Below are positions 1 through 6,832 of a stretch of DNA of 17,954 nucleotides, in pieces. The notes under the pieces are model-generated. The model was given only the letters and a program-made list of their open reading frames with translations, ran no database searches and was not told the origin of the DNA. The stretch covers positions 1 to 17,954 of the forward strand of contig JAFAWZ010000169.1 of NCBI GenBank assembly GCA_019241495.1. Direction: 5' to 3'. This stretch comes from Acidimicrobiales bacterium. GTDB lineage: Bacteria; Actinomycetota; Acidimicrobiia; Acidimicrobiales; Palsa-688. A program made the position numbers and the translations under genes. The stretch's first letter is position 1. Every line of letters begins with the position of its first letter.

Positions 1-1
1 G

Positions 2-502
2 GTCTCGGCCTCAGAGCCCATTCTGGCCGTGGGCGACTCTGTCTTGCTGGCGGCCAGCCCGGCCCTGACGGCCCAGTTCGGGACGCAGATCACCGTCGAC
101 GCCGCGGTGGGTCGCCAGGTCTCGGCGGGCCTCGAGCGCCTGGCCGCCTACCAGGCGAGCGGAGCGCTCTCCAAGTACCACACGGTGATGATCGACCTCG
201 GCACCAACGGGGCTTTCGAGACCTCCCAGTTCGCGGCGCTCTCAGGGCTCCTGAGCGGGGTGCCGTCAGTCGTGATCTACAACGTCCACGCCGACCGGCC
301 CTGGGCCTCCACCAGCAACGCCACCATAAGCGCCGGGGTCGCCACTCACGGCTCCCAGATGAAGCTCGTGGACTGGAACCAGGCGGCGTCGGACCCGAGC
401 CTGCTCTACCCCGATGGAATCCATCCCGACTCCACCGGGTCCCGGTTGTACAGCCAGCTGCTCGTGAACAGCCTGACGAGCCGGAACGGCGCGGGGCCTT
501 AG
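2..502 (+). CDS. SGNH-fold hydrolase/acetyltransferase domain, 3' part of gene (5' end outside window)
   Basis: The reading frame is open from base 2, so the gene starts upstream; 166 residues are visible before TAG at 500-502. An SGNH block I (GDS, residues 11-13 of the visible part) starts the domain, a GTNG block III follows in the middle, and DGIHPD (D138, H141) near the C-terminus supplies the catalytic Asp/His pair. Together these give a Ser-Asp-His hydrolase fold. In actinobacteria this compact SGNH domain with AVGDSV at its start is commonly the C-terminal extracytoplasmic domain of acyltransferase-3 (OafB-like) membrane proteins that O-acylate surface glycans. That fusion is inference because the membrane part lies outside the window. 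A free-standing secreted SGNH esterase is the alternative. The ATG at 29 falls inside the GDS motif and cannot be the true start. Confidence 0.8.
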   Translation, partial: VSASEPILAVGDSVLLAASPALTAQFGTQITVDAAVGRQVSAGLERLAAYQASGALSKYHTVMIDLGTNGAFETSQFAALSGLLSGVPSVVIYNVHADRPWASTSNATISAGVATHGSQMKLVDWNQAASDPSLLYPDGIHPDSTGSRLYSQLLVNSLTSRNGAGP

Positions 503-507
503 CGGGC

Positions 508-517
508 GGGCATGCCC
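508..517. repeat. 10-bp perfect palindrome GGGCATGCCC just after the SGNH gene
   Basis: GGGCATGCCC begins 6 bases after the stop of the SGNH gene. It could form a short stem or act as a protein site. There is no T-run behind it, so a terminator role is only a guess. Confidence 0.3.
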
Positions 518-520
518 CAT

Positions 521-544
521 GGCATCCTGGCATCCTGGCATCCT
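521..544. repeat. Three tandem copies of GGCATCCT
   Basis: The 8-mer GGCATCCT occurs three times without interruption (521-528, 529-536, 537-544). It lies in the spacer between the SGNH gene and the mutasome operon. Such short-unit arrays usually arise by replication slippage and vary between strains. No coding role is visible. Confidence 0.8.
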
Positions 545-577
545 GCGAATGGGCTAATGGCGGCGCCATCGTTCTGT

Positions 578-612
578 GGGCGCTTGTTTGCAAAATTTGA
601 CGATGAGCGCCC
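578..612. repeat. Inverted repeat GGGCGCT / AGCGCCC with 21-nt loop
   Basis: GGGCGCT (578-584) and AGCGCCC (606-612) are perfect 7-bp complementary arms around an AT-rich 21-nt loop that contains TTTGCAAA. The structure could end transcription of the upstream SGNH gene or be an operator. It has no poly-T tail and the loop is long, so its role is open. Confidence 0.35.
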
Positions 613-627
613 GCAAATACCGCGAGT

Positions 628-656
628 TTGACATAGTTAGCAACGATAATTATCTG
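628..656 (+). promoter_or_regulatory. Possible promoter with perfect TTGACA and GATAATTATC palindrome
   Basis: A consensus -35 hexamer TTGACA lies at 628-633. Seventeen bases further is TATCTG (651-656), a modest -10, inside the perfect 10-bp palindrome GATAATTATC (645-654). This is among the most AT-rich stretches of the window. A transcript from here would run through the LexA box at 697-710 before imuA'. It may be a real sigma-70-type promoter or only base-composition noise; the -10 is weak. Confidence 0.35.
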
Positions 657-685
657 GTACGGGGCGGATTGCTTCGGTAGACCCC

Positions 686-715
686 TTGCCAGGATACGAA
701 CGTATGTTCGATACT
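686..715 (+). promoter_or_regulatory. Candidate LexA-occluded promoter giving a nearly leaderless imuA' mRNA
   Basis: TTGCCA (686-691) and GATACT (710-715) are separated by 18 bases and straddle the SOS box. A start point 6-8 bases after the -10 would fall at or just before the ATG at 724, which has no Shine-Dalgarno sequence in front of it. Leaderless mRNAs are frequent in actinobacteria, so the layout is plausible, but both hexamers are imperfect. Confidence 0.4.
697..710 (+). promoter_or_regulatory. LexA binding site (SOS box) of the imuA'-imuB-dnaE2 operon
   Basis: CGAACGTATGTTCG matches the Gram-positive/actinobacterial SOS consensus CGAACRNRYGTTYG at every position and ends 13 bases before the imuA' ATG. 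The mycobacterial imuA'-imuB and dnaE2 genes are known LexA targets, so repression by LexA and induction through RecA after DNA damage is expected. The box overlaps the space between a possible -35 (TTGCCA, 686-691) and -10 (GATACT, 710-715), where bound LexA would block RNA polymerase. Confidence 0.92.
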
Positions 716-723
716 CTTCAACC

Positions 724-1476
724 ATGGAGGCCATGCAGGCCATAAGAGCCACGGACGGCCTGGACGGTCACAAGCTGATGTCCATGGCCGGCTTGACCAG
801 CGCAGCCGAGCTCGAAGCGGCAAATGCCGACCTGGATGTGGCCGGGCCACTGCACCCGCTGCTACCCGAAGGGGTAGCCCCGGGCTCGACGGTGGTGGTG
901 GGCGGCTCGGTCGCCCTGGCCCTGGCGCTGGTCGCCTCCCTGGCAGGAGTCGAGCGCTGGGTGGCCGGGGTGGGTTGCGGACCTGTGGGTCTGGTGGCAG
1001 GGCGCGAGCTGGGGCTGGGTTGGGATCGCCTGGTCCTGGTGGAACCTCCGGATCGGGAGTCGTGGCCAACCGCGGTGGCCGCCACCCTTGATGCCTTCGA
1101 CATCGTGATGATGCGCCCCCTTGGCCGGGCCAGGGAGCGGGATATTCGACGGCTGATGACCCGGGCCCGCGAGAGGGCCACGGTGCTGGTGGGAGTCGAG
1201 ACGGCCGGGCACTGTGGTGCGGGCTGGCCGGGAGCGGATGTCCGGCTGCGGGTGACAGGTCGTCACTGGGAGGGCCTCGGTGAGGGGCATGGGTACTTGC
1301 GTCGGCGGCGGGTCGTGGTGGAGGCCAGCGGGCGGGGACGGTTGGCCCAGGGCCGCCGTTTGGAGCTTTGGCTTCCGGGCACCGGCGGGGCTGTGGAGAG
1401 CATCACCTCACCGGTCGCCACTACCTCACCGGTGAGCAGCGACGGGACAGGGATGGAAGAGAGGGCGGTGTCGTGA
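724..1476 (+). CDS. imuA': ImuA' mutasome accessory protein (degenerate RecA-like fold)
   Basis: 250 aa. The protein lies directly upstream of imuB and dnaE2 and has the size and order of mycobacterial ImuA', the RecA-like partner that bridges ImuB and DnaE2 at stalled forks in translesion synthesis. The N-terminal half contains LHPLLPEGVAPGS followed by VVVGGSVALALALVASL, which occupies the place of the RecA Walker A strand-loop-helix. The GK[T/S] signature is absent, so ATP binding is probably lost. The C-terminal 40 residues are Pro/Ser/Thr-rich and probably flexible. The start at 724 lies 13 bases after the SOS box; ATG 733 in the same frame is an alternative, and no Shine-Dalgarno is visible for either. 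The end overlaps imuB by 4 bases (GTGA), implying translational coupling. The family call rests on context plus fold pattern, since ImuA' sequences are poorly conserved. Confidence 0.85.
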   Translation: MEAMQAIRATDGLDGHKLMSMAGLTSAAELEAANADLDVAGPLHPLLPEGVAPGSTVVVGGSVALALALVASLAGVERWVAGVGCGPVGLVAGRELGLGWDRLVLVEPPDRESWPTAVAATLDAFDIVMMRPLGRARERDIRRLMTRARERATVLVGVETAGHCGAGWPGADVRLRVTGRHWEGLGEGHGYLRRRRVVVEASGRGRLAQGRRLELWLPGTGGAVESITSPVATTSPVSSDGTGMEERAVS

Positions 1477-3092
1477 CCAGGACGTTGACCATGACAGTCA
1501 TGGAGTGGCCGGCGGTGGCAGCCGGCTTTACCCCGGCTGAACCCGGGGCGGTGATGGCGGGCAATCGGGTGGCGGCGGTGACCGAGGCGGCCCGATCTGC
1601 GGGGGTGCGGGTGGGACTACGGCGCCGGGAGGCCCAGGCTCGCTGCCCCGAGCTGCAGGTGGTGCCAGCCGACGAGGCTCGTGACGCACGAGAGTTCGAG
1701 CCGGTGCTGGCCGCCATCACGGAGCTGTGTCCCCGCCTGGAGGTGCTGTCCCCCGGTTGCTGCACCTTTCCGACCCGAGGCCCCTCCCGGTACTTCGGCG
1801 GTGACCGGCGCCTGGCGCTCAGGGTCAAAGAGACGGTCGAGGCGACCCTGGGTGGCCGCGCCACGGTGCGGGTGGGGGTGGCTGACGACCGCTTCACGGC
1901 CCGGGTGGCAGCCGATAGTGCCGAGAAGCTGTCGCCAAACTACTTCCAGGCGGGAGAAGGCGTGGTGGTGATACCGGCCGGTGGCAGTGCCGACTGGCTG
2001 GCGAACCTGCCGGTGTCGACCCTGGCCATTGAGGCGAGCGTGCCAGAGGACTTGGTGGACCTGTTCCGCCGGCTGGGGCTGGTTACTTTGGGCTTGGTGG
2101 CCGCCCAGCCGGCCGGGCAGGTGTTGGCCCGGTTCGGGTTCGAAGGCGCGCTGGCCCACCGCCTGGCCTCGGGCCTGGACGACCGGCCGGCCCACCTGAG
2201 CGTCCCGACCGTGGACACGGTGGTGGAGCTGGCTTTCGAGACACCAGTAGAGCGGGCCGAGGCGGCCGGGTTCGCGGCAGGAGCCCTGGCCGCACAGCTC
2301 GAGGAACGGCTGTCCGCTCGGGGCCTGTCGTGCACTCTGCTGTTGGTGGTAGCCGAGACCGAGCACGAGGAGCGCTCCGAACGGAGATGGCGGCTCGGCG
2401 TCGGGCCCATGAAAGCGTCGGTCGCAGAGCGGGTGCGCTGGCAGCTGGACGGCTGGCTGAACGGGCCGGCCGCGGCCCGGCCCAGCGCGGGGGTGACGTT
2501 GCTCCGGTTGGTGGCAGAGGAGGTGTCACCGGCCGGCGGCAGCCAATTGCAGCTGTGGAACCAGCCGAGCGCGGCCCCCCAGCGGGTGGTCCGGGCGATT
2601 GCCCGCCTGGAAGGGCTGTTCGGTCCCGATGCGGTGACGGTGCCGGAATGGCGGGGAGGCCGCCAGCCGGGCCTGCAGGCGGTCCGGGTGCCGGCGGCGA
2701 CGGTCGACCTGGCCGACCAGCCGGCGACTCCGGCGAGGACGAGGAGTGGAGAGGGGGGCCAGACACCGCCGTGGCCGGGGATGCTGCCACCGCCATCGCC
2801 GACCGTGGTGTTCCCCGCCGGGGACCGAGCCTTGGTCGAGGTCCTCGACGAGCGTGGTGAGCGGCTGCGGGTGGATGGCCGGTCCGGGCCCGCCACGCCG
2901 GCGACGGTGGCGATCGATGGCCGCCGACGGAAGGTGGCCGGATGGGCCGGGCCTTGGCCGCTGGTCGAGCGGTGGTGGGACCCTGATCGGCGCTGCCGTC
3001 AGGCCCGTCTTCAGGTGCTCCTCGAGGGTGGGGACGCCCATTTGCTGGTGCTGGAGACCGGCCGCTGGTGGCTGGCCGGCGTCTACGACTGA
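1473..3092 (+). CDS. imuB: ImuB, catalytically inactive Y-family polymerase homologue and beta-clamp adaptor
   Basis: 539 aa. The Y-family scaffold is recognisable: an N-terminal palm strand (MTVMEWPAVAAG), the finger element GVRVGLRRREAQARCP (44-59), a helix-hairpin-helix stretch near FRRLGLVTLGLVAAQPAGQVLARFG, and a little-finger domain. The catalytic carboxylates are missing: the first Asp motif reads EWPAVAA, and SPGCC (93-97) stands where active enzymes have S-[IV]-D-E. QLQLWN (358-363) matches the position and pattern of the clamp-binding motif of mycobacterial ImuB (QLPLWG). ImuB is thus the hub that tethers ImuA' and DnaE2 to the clamp. The C-terminus (RWWLAGVYD) is the usual ImuB ending. 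The GTG at 1473 overlaps the imuA' stop and has GAGAGGG about 8 bases upstream; an upstream ATG at 1368 would lie deep inside imuA', and ATG 1491 is a second choice. It ends 11 bases before dnaE2. Confidence 0.93.
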   Translation: MTRTLTMTVMEWPAVAAGFTPAEPGAVMAGNRVAAVTEAARSAGVRVGLRRREAQARCPELQVVPADEARDAREFEPVLAAITELCPRLEVLSPGCCTFPTRGPSRYFGGDRRLALRVKETVEATLGGRATVRVGVADDRFTARVAADSAEKLSPNYFQAGEGVVVIPAGGSADWLANLPVSTLAIEASVPEDLVDLFRRLGLVTLGLVAAQPAGQVLARFGFEGALAHRLASGLDDRPAHLSVPTVDTVVELAFETPVERAEAAGFAAGALAAQLEERLSARGLSCTLLLVVAETEHEERSERRWRLGVGPMKASVAERVRWQLDGWLNGPAAARPSAGVTLLRLVAEEVSPAGGSQLQLWNQPSAAPQRVVRAIARLEGLFGPDAVTVPEWRGGRQPGLQAVRVPAATVDLADQPATPARTRSGEGGQTPPWPGMLPPPSPTVVFPAGDRALVEVLDERGERLRVDGRSGPATPATVAIDGRRRKVAGWAGPWPLVERWWDPDRRCRQARLQVLLEGGDAHLLVLETGRWWLAGVYD

Positions 3093-3103
3093 TTGGTGCG
3101 GAG

Positions 3104-6100
3104 ATGGGATGGTCGAACCCACCGGTTCCCTGGGCTGAGCTGGAGCGGCGGCTGTCGGATCGAAGCGTGGCCCCGCCTCCCGCAGCAGACGGGGGAGACA
3201 GCCCGGCATGGGGTTACCACCGCAGCACCTACCAGCCGCCCCCGGGTTTGGTCGCCCGATCGGCGCCGGGCGGGGTCCGCTACGCCGAGCTTCACTGCCA
3301 CTCGCACTACTCCTTCTTGGACGGGGCGTCGTCACCCGGAGAGCTCGCAGAGGAGGCCGCCCGGCTGGGGTTGACCGCCCTGGCTCTTACTGACCATGAC
3401 GGGTTCTACGGCGCGGTGCAGTTCAGGGAGGCCGCCGGGGCCCTACATCTGCCTACGGTGTTCGGCGCGGAGCTGTCGCTCGACCTGACCCGATCACAGG
3501 CAGGGCGGGCCGATCCCGAAGGCCGTCACGTGGTGGTGTTGGCCCGGGGTCCTGAGGGATATCGCCGGCTGTGCCGGGCGATCAGCGAAGGGCAATTGGC
3601 CGGCGGGGAGAAGGGCCGGCCGATCTACGACACTGAGCGCCTGGCCGAAGCAGGCCGGGGGGAATGGCTCTGGCTGACGGGATGCCGCAAGGGGGCGGTA
3701 CCCGGCGCCCTCGTCGAACAAGGGCCAGCCGCCGCCCGCCGGGAGCTCCTCCGGCTGGTCGAGCTGGCCGGGGGAACCGACCATGTCGGGGTCGAGCTGT
3801 GGGACCACGGTCACCCACTCGACTCGGCACGCAACGACGCCCTGGCCGAAATGGCCGCTGGAGTCGGGGTGGAGTGCGTGGCCACCAACAACGTCCACTA
3901 CCACTCCCCGGCCCGGCACCGACTGGCGGCAGCGATGGCCGCGGTACGAGCCAGGCGGTCCCTGGACGACATCGACGGGTGGCTGCCGGCCGCCCCCACC
4001 GCTCATCTACGCTCCGGGGTCGAGCAGGCCAAGTGGTTCCGGCGCTTTCCGGGTGTGGTGGAACGGGCCGCCGAGTGGGGCCTGGACTGCGCCTTCGACC
4101 TCCTCCTGATGGCTCCCAAACTGCCCCGCTTCCCGTGCCCGGACGGGATGAACGAGACCGGTTACCTGCGCCACCTGGTAGCCGAAGGGGCGCTCGACCG
4201 CTACGGGCTGGACGGATCCGAGACCCGGGAGAAGGTCGACGCCCGCCTCAGCCACGAATTGTCGGTCATCGAAGGGCTGGGCTGGCCCGGCTACTTCCTG
4301 ATCGTGTGGGACCTGGTCCGCTTCTGCACCGAACGCCACATCTACTGCCAAGGGCGGGGGTCGGCGGTCGGCTCGGCGGTGTGTTACGCCCTGGGGATCA
4401 CCAGCATCGACCCGGTGGAGACAGGCCTGCTGTTCGAGCGGTTCTTGAGCACAGAGCGGGGTAAGGAACCTCCCGACATAGACCTGGACATCGAGTCGGA
4501 CCGGCGCGAGGAGGTCATCCAGTACGCCTATCAGCGCTACGGTCGGGACTGCGCCGCGCAGGTTGCCAACGTGATCACATACCGGGCCCGATCGTCGGTG
4601 CGCGACATGGCCAAGGCCCTCGGCTACGCCGTCGGTCAACAAGACGCCTGGGCCAAGCAGGTCGAGCGCGGCCCACTTCCCGCCCCAGGCGCCGACACCA
4701 TCCCGGCCCCGGTGCTGGAGCTGGCCGGCCAGCTCGCCTACGCCCCCCGCCATCTCGGCATCCACTCCGGTGGCATGGTGCTCGCTGATCGGCCCATCGC
4801 CGAAGTGTGCCCCATCGAGTGGGCCCGGCGCGAGCAGCGCACCGTGCTGCAGTGGGAAAAAGACGACTGCGCGCTAATGGGCCTGGTCAAGATCGACCTA
4901 CTGGGCTTGGGGATGCTGTCGGCGATCCATTACACCATCGACCTGGTCAACCAAGTGCACGGCATGAACCTGGCCTTGCACACCATTCCCGCCGATAACC
5001 CTGCTGTATACGACATGATCTGCGCCGCCGATGCCATCGGTGTGTTCCAGATCGAAAGCCGGGCCCAGATGCAGACCTTGCCCCGGATGCGACCGCGCTG
5101 CCTTTACGACCTGGCCATCCAGATTGCCATCATCCGGCCCGGCCCCATCCAAGGCGGCAGCGTCCACCCGTTCCTACACCGCCGCGATCAAATGAGGCGC
5201 AACGGAGAGGAGAAGATCTCCTACCCCCACCCCTCGCTCGAGCCGATCCTCGAGAAGACGCTCGGTGTCCCTCTCTTCCAGGACCAGCTCATGAGGATCG
5301 CCACCGAGGTGGGCGGCTTCAGCGCCGGCCAGGCCGACGAACTACGCCGGGCCATGGGTAGCAAGCGCAGCCGCCAACGCATGGCCGCCCTCAAGGACCA
5401 GCTGTATGAGGGTATGGCCGCCCGGGGCATCACAGGGGAGGTGGCCGATCAGCTGTGGGCCAAGCTGGCGGCCTTCAGTGATTACGGCTTTCCGGAAAGT
5501 CACGCGCTGGCCTTCGCCCACCTGGCCTATGCCAGTGCATGGCTCAAAAGGTGGTATCCGGCCGCGTTCTGCGCTGGGCTGCTGAACGCCCAGCCCATGG
5601 GTTTCTACTCGCCTCATTCCCTGGTGCTCGACGCTCGTCGCCACGGCGTCACCGTCGCCACCCCGGACCTCAACTCCTCCGAGCCCCAAGCCAGTCTCGA
5701 AACCACGAGCCGCCAACCGTCACCGGCCGCGCCGGTCGATCAGCCGTCTGAGCGGTGGGGCCTGGGAGGCCCCAGATTGCGTCTCGGCCTGGCCTCGATC
5801 CGCACCCTGGGAAGTGACCACGCCCGCCGGATCGTCGACGAGCGCCGGCAGCACGGCCCATATCGATCGATGGAAGACCTGGCCCGGCGGGTGCCGTCGC
5901 TTACCCTGGCGCAGCTGGAAGCCCTCGCTACTGCTGGTGCCTTCGGTTGCCTCGGCCTGAACCGTCGCCCGGCGCTGTGGTCCGCGGGTGCAGTCACCCA
6001 AGCCCGGCCCGACCGCCTCCCCGGGATCATTGCAGGTGGAAGCTCACCACAACTGCCGGCCATGAGCGAACGCCAAGTGGCCCACGCCGACCTGTGGGCC

Positions 6101-6475
6101 ACGGGTATCAGCCCCGACGGCCATCCCACCCGCTTCGTCCGAGCCCACCTCGATGCTCTTGGAGTCACCCCGAACAACAGGCTCGCCGACCTTCCCCCCG
6201 ACGGCAAGGTGCTGGTGGCCGGGATCGTCACCCATCGCCAGCGCCCGGCAACGGCGAGCGGGATGGTGTTCCTCAACCTGGAAGACGAGACCGGCATGAC
6301 CAACATCATCTGCTCCCCCGGTTTTTGGGCCCGCTACCGCCAGATCGCCCAAACCAGCCCTGCCCTCATCATCCGCGGACGACTGCAAAGCACCCACGGC
6401 GTGATCAACATCATCGCCGAGCACATCGAAGCCCTTCGCTTGATCGCACCGAACCGCAGCAGGGACTTCCGGTGA
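3104..6475 (+). CDS. dnaE2: DnaE2, error-prone C-family DNA polymerase III alpha subunit
   Basis: 1123 aa, the usual size for DnaE2 and shorter than replicative DnaE1. It is the catalytic partner of ImuA'/ImuB in damage-induced mutagenic synthesis. The N-terminal PHP domain begins YAELHCHSHYSFLDGAS (60-76). The palm has PDIDLD (457-462) with D458 and D460, and KIDLLGLG supplies the third metal Asp (D598). Fingers and thumb follow (IRPGPIQGG; HALAFAHLAYASAWLK), then a hydrophilic linker, helix-hairpin-helix repeats, and a C-terminal OB fold from about residue 1033 (VLVAGIVTHRQRP). The start at 3104 gives MGWSNPPVPWAELERRL, matching the conserved DnaE2 N-terminus; the upstream in-frame ATG at 3068 lies inside imuB and adds unconserved residues. 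With only 11 bases after imuB it belongs to the same LexA-controlled transcript. Confidence 0.97.
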   Translation: MGWSNPPVPWAELERRLSDRSVAPPPAADGGDSPAWGYHRSTYQPPPGLVARSAPGGVRYAELHCHSHYSFLDGASSPGELAEEAARLGLTALALTDHDGFYGAVQFREAAGALHLPTVFGAELSLDLTRSQAGRADPEGRHVVVLARGPEGYRRLCRAISEGQLAGGEKGRPIYDTERLAEAGRGEWLWLTGCRKGAVPGALVEQGPAAARRELLRLVELAGGTDHVGVELWDHGHPLDSARNDALAEMAAGVGVECVATNNVHYHSPARHRLAAAMAAVRARRSLDDIDGWLPAAPTAHLRSGVEQAKWFRRFPGVVERAAEWGLDCAFDLLLMAPKLPRFPCPDGMNETGYLRHLVAEGALDRYGLDGSETREKVDARLSHELSVIEGLGWPGYFLIVWDLVRFCTERHIYCQGRGSAVGSAVCYALGITSIDPVETGLLFERFLSTERGKEPPDIDLDIESDRREEVIQYAYQRYGRDCAAQVANVITYRARSSVRDMAKALGYAVGQQDAWAKQVERGPLPAPGADTIPAPVLELAGQLAYAPRHLGIHSGGMVLADRPIAEVCPIEWARREQRTVLQWEKDDCALMGLVKIDLLGLGMLSAIHYTIDLVNQVHGMNLALHTIPADNPAVYDMICAADAIGVFQIESRAQMQTLPRMRPRCLYDLAIQIAIIRPGPIQGGSVHPFLHRRDQMRRNGEEKISYPHPSLEPILEKTLGVPLFQDQLMRIATEVGGFSAGQADELRRAMGSKRSRQRMAALKDQLYEGMAARGITGEVADQLWAKLAAFSDYGFPESHALAFAHLAYASAWLKRWYPAAFCAGLLNAQPMGFYSPHSLVLDARRHGVTVATPDLNSSEPQASLETTSRQPSPAAPVDQPSERWGLGGPRLRLGLASIRTLGSDHARRIVDERRQHGPYRSMEDLARRVPSLTLAQLEALATAGAFGCLGLNRRPALWSAGAVTQARPDRLPGIIAGGSSPQLPAMSERQVAHADLWATGISPDGHPTRFVRAHLDALGVTPNNRLADLPPDGKVLVAGIVTHRQRPATASGMVFLNLEDETGMTNIICSPGFWARYRQIAQTSPALIIRGRLQSTHGVINIIAEHIEALRLIAPNRSRDFR

Positions 6476-6479
6476 TCCG

Positions 6480-6494
6480 AGGATCGACGGTCCT
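6480..6494. terminator. Weak hairpin after dnaE2
   Basis: AGGATC and GGTCCT can pair around a 3-nt loop, with one G-U pair, 4 bases after the dnaE2 stop; TTATTC follows. The stem is short and the tail poor, so intrinsic termination is only possible. Confidence 0.22.
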
Positions 6495-6712
6495 TATTCA
6501 GTCGTATCAGCGCCCACCACCCCGTAGAGAGCTACACGCGGTACGGGCATGGTGGGTGGTGGAATCGGCTGGAGCTGGGCGGCGTGCAGCTTGTAATAAG
6601 GAGAGCTGTAGTACCGCGCGTCGTCGTTGGGAACCTGAAACGAGACCTCGTCTGGACCTGGGGACGGATCGGCAAAAAGTCGGTGCTCCGCCACACCTTT
6701 GGGATTCGGCAT
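6494..6712 (-). CDS. Possible small protein, 72 aa, unrecognised
   Basis: This is the only gene candidate in the 357-bp spacer between dnaE2 and the methyltransferase gene. On the minus strand an ATG at 6712 is preceded by AAGGGA with 7-nt spacing, a good Shine-Dalgarno. The product is rich in Pro, Tyr, Asp and Gln (PNDDARYYSSPYYKLHAAQ, then PIPPPTMPVPR). It has no Cys, no signal peptide and no membrane segment. Its composition looks more natural than most antisense frames of this GC-rich DNA. However, third-position GC is only about 60%, well below the neighbouring genes, and an overlapping minus frame is also open. I recognise no family. It would converge with dnaE2, ending 18 bases from it. 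The rest of the spacer shows nothing further. Confidence 0.35.
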   Translation of the reverse strand: MPNPKGVAEHRLFADPSPGPDEVSFQVPNDDARYYSSPYYKLHAAQLQPIPPPTMPVPRVALYGVVGADTTE

Positions 6713-6832
6713 TCAGATTTCCCTTCGCCTCGGCAGGCAACATACCAACGGTCGAGACGAGGGCCCGGGGTGCCTGCGAAGAGTTCACCGTAAGTTCAAT
6801 CAAAACCGGCGTCCCCTACCATCGATGGAGTA

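Noticed and set aside
1940..2896. A 318-codon minus-strand frame inside imuB
   Set aside because: The product is Ser/Arg/Pro-rich low complexity and lies fully within the well-supported imuB.
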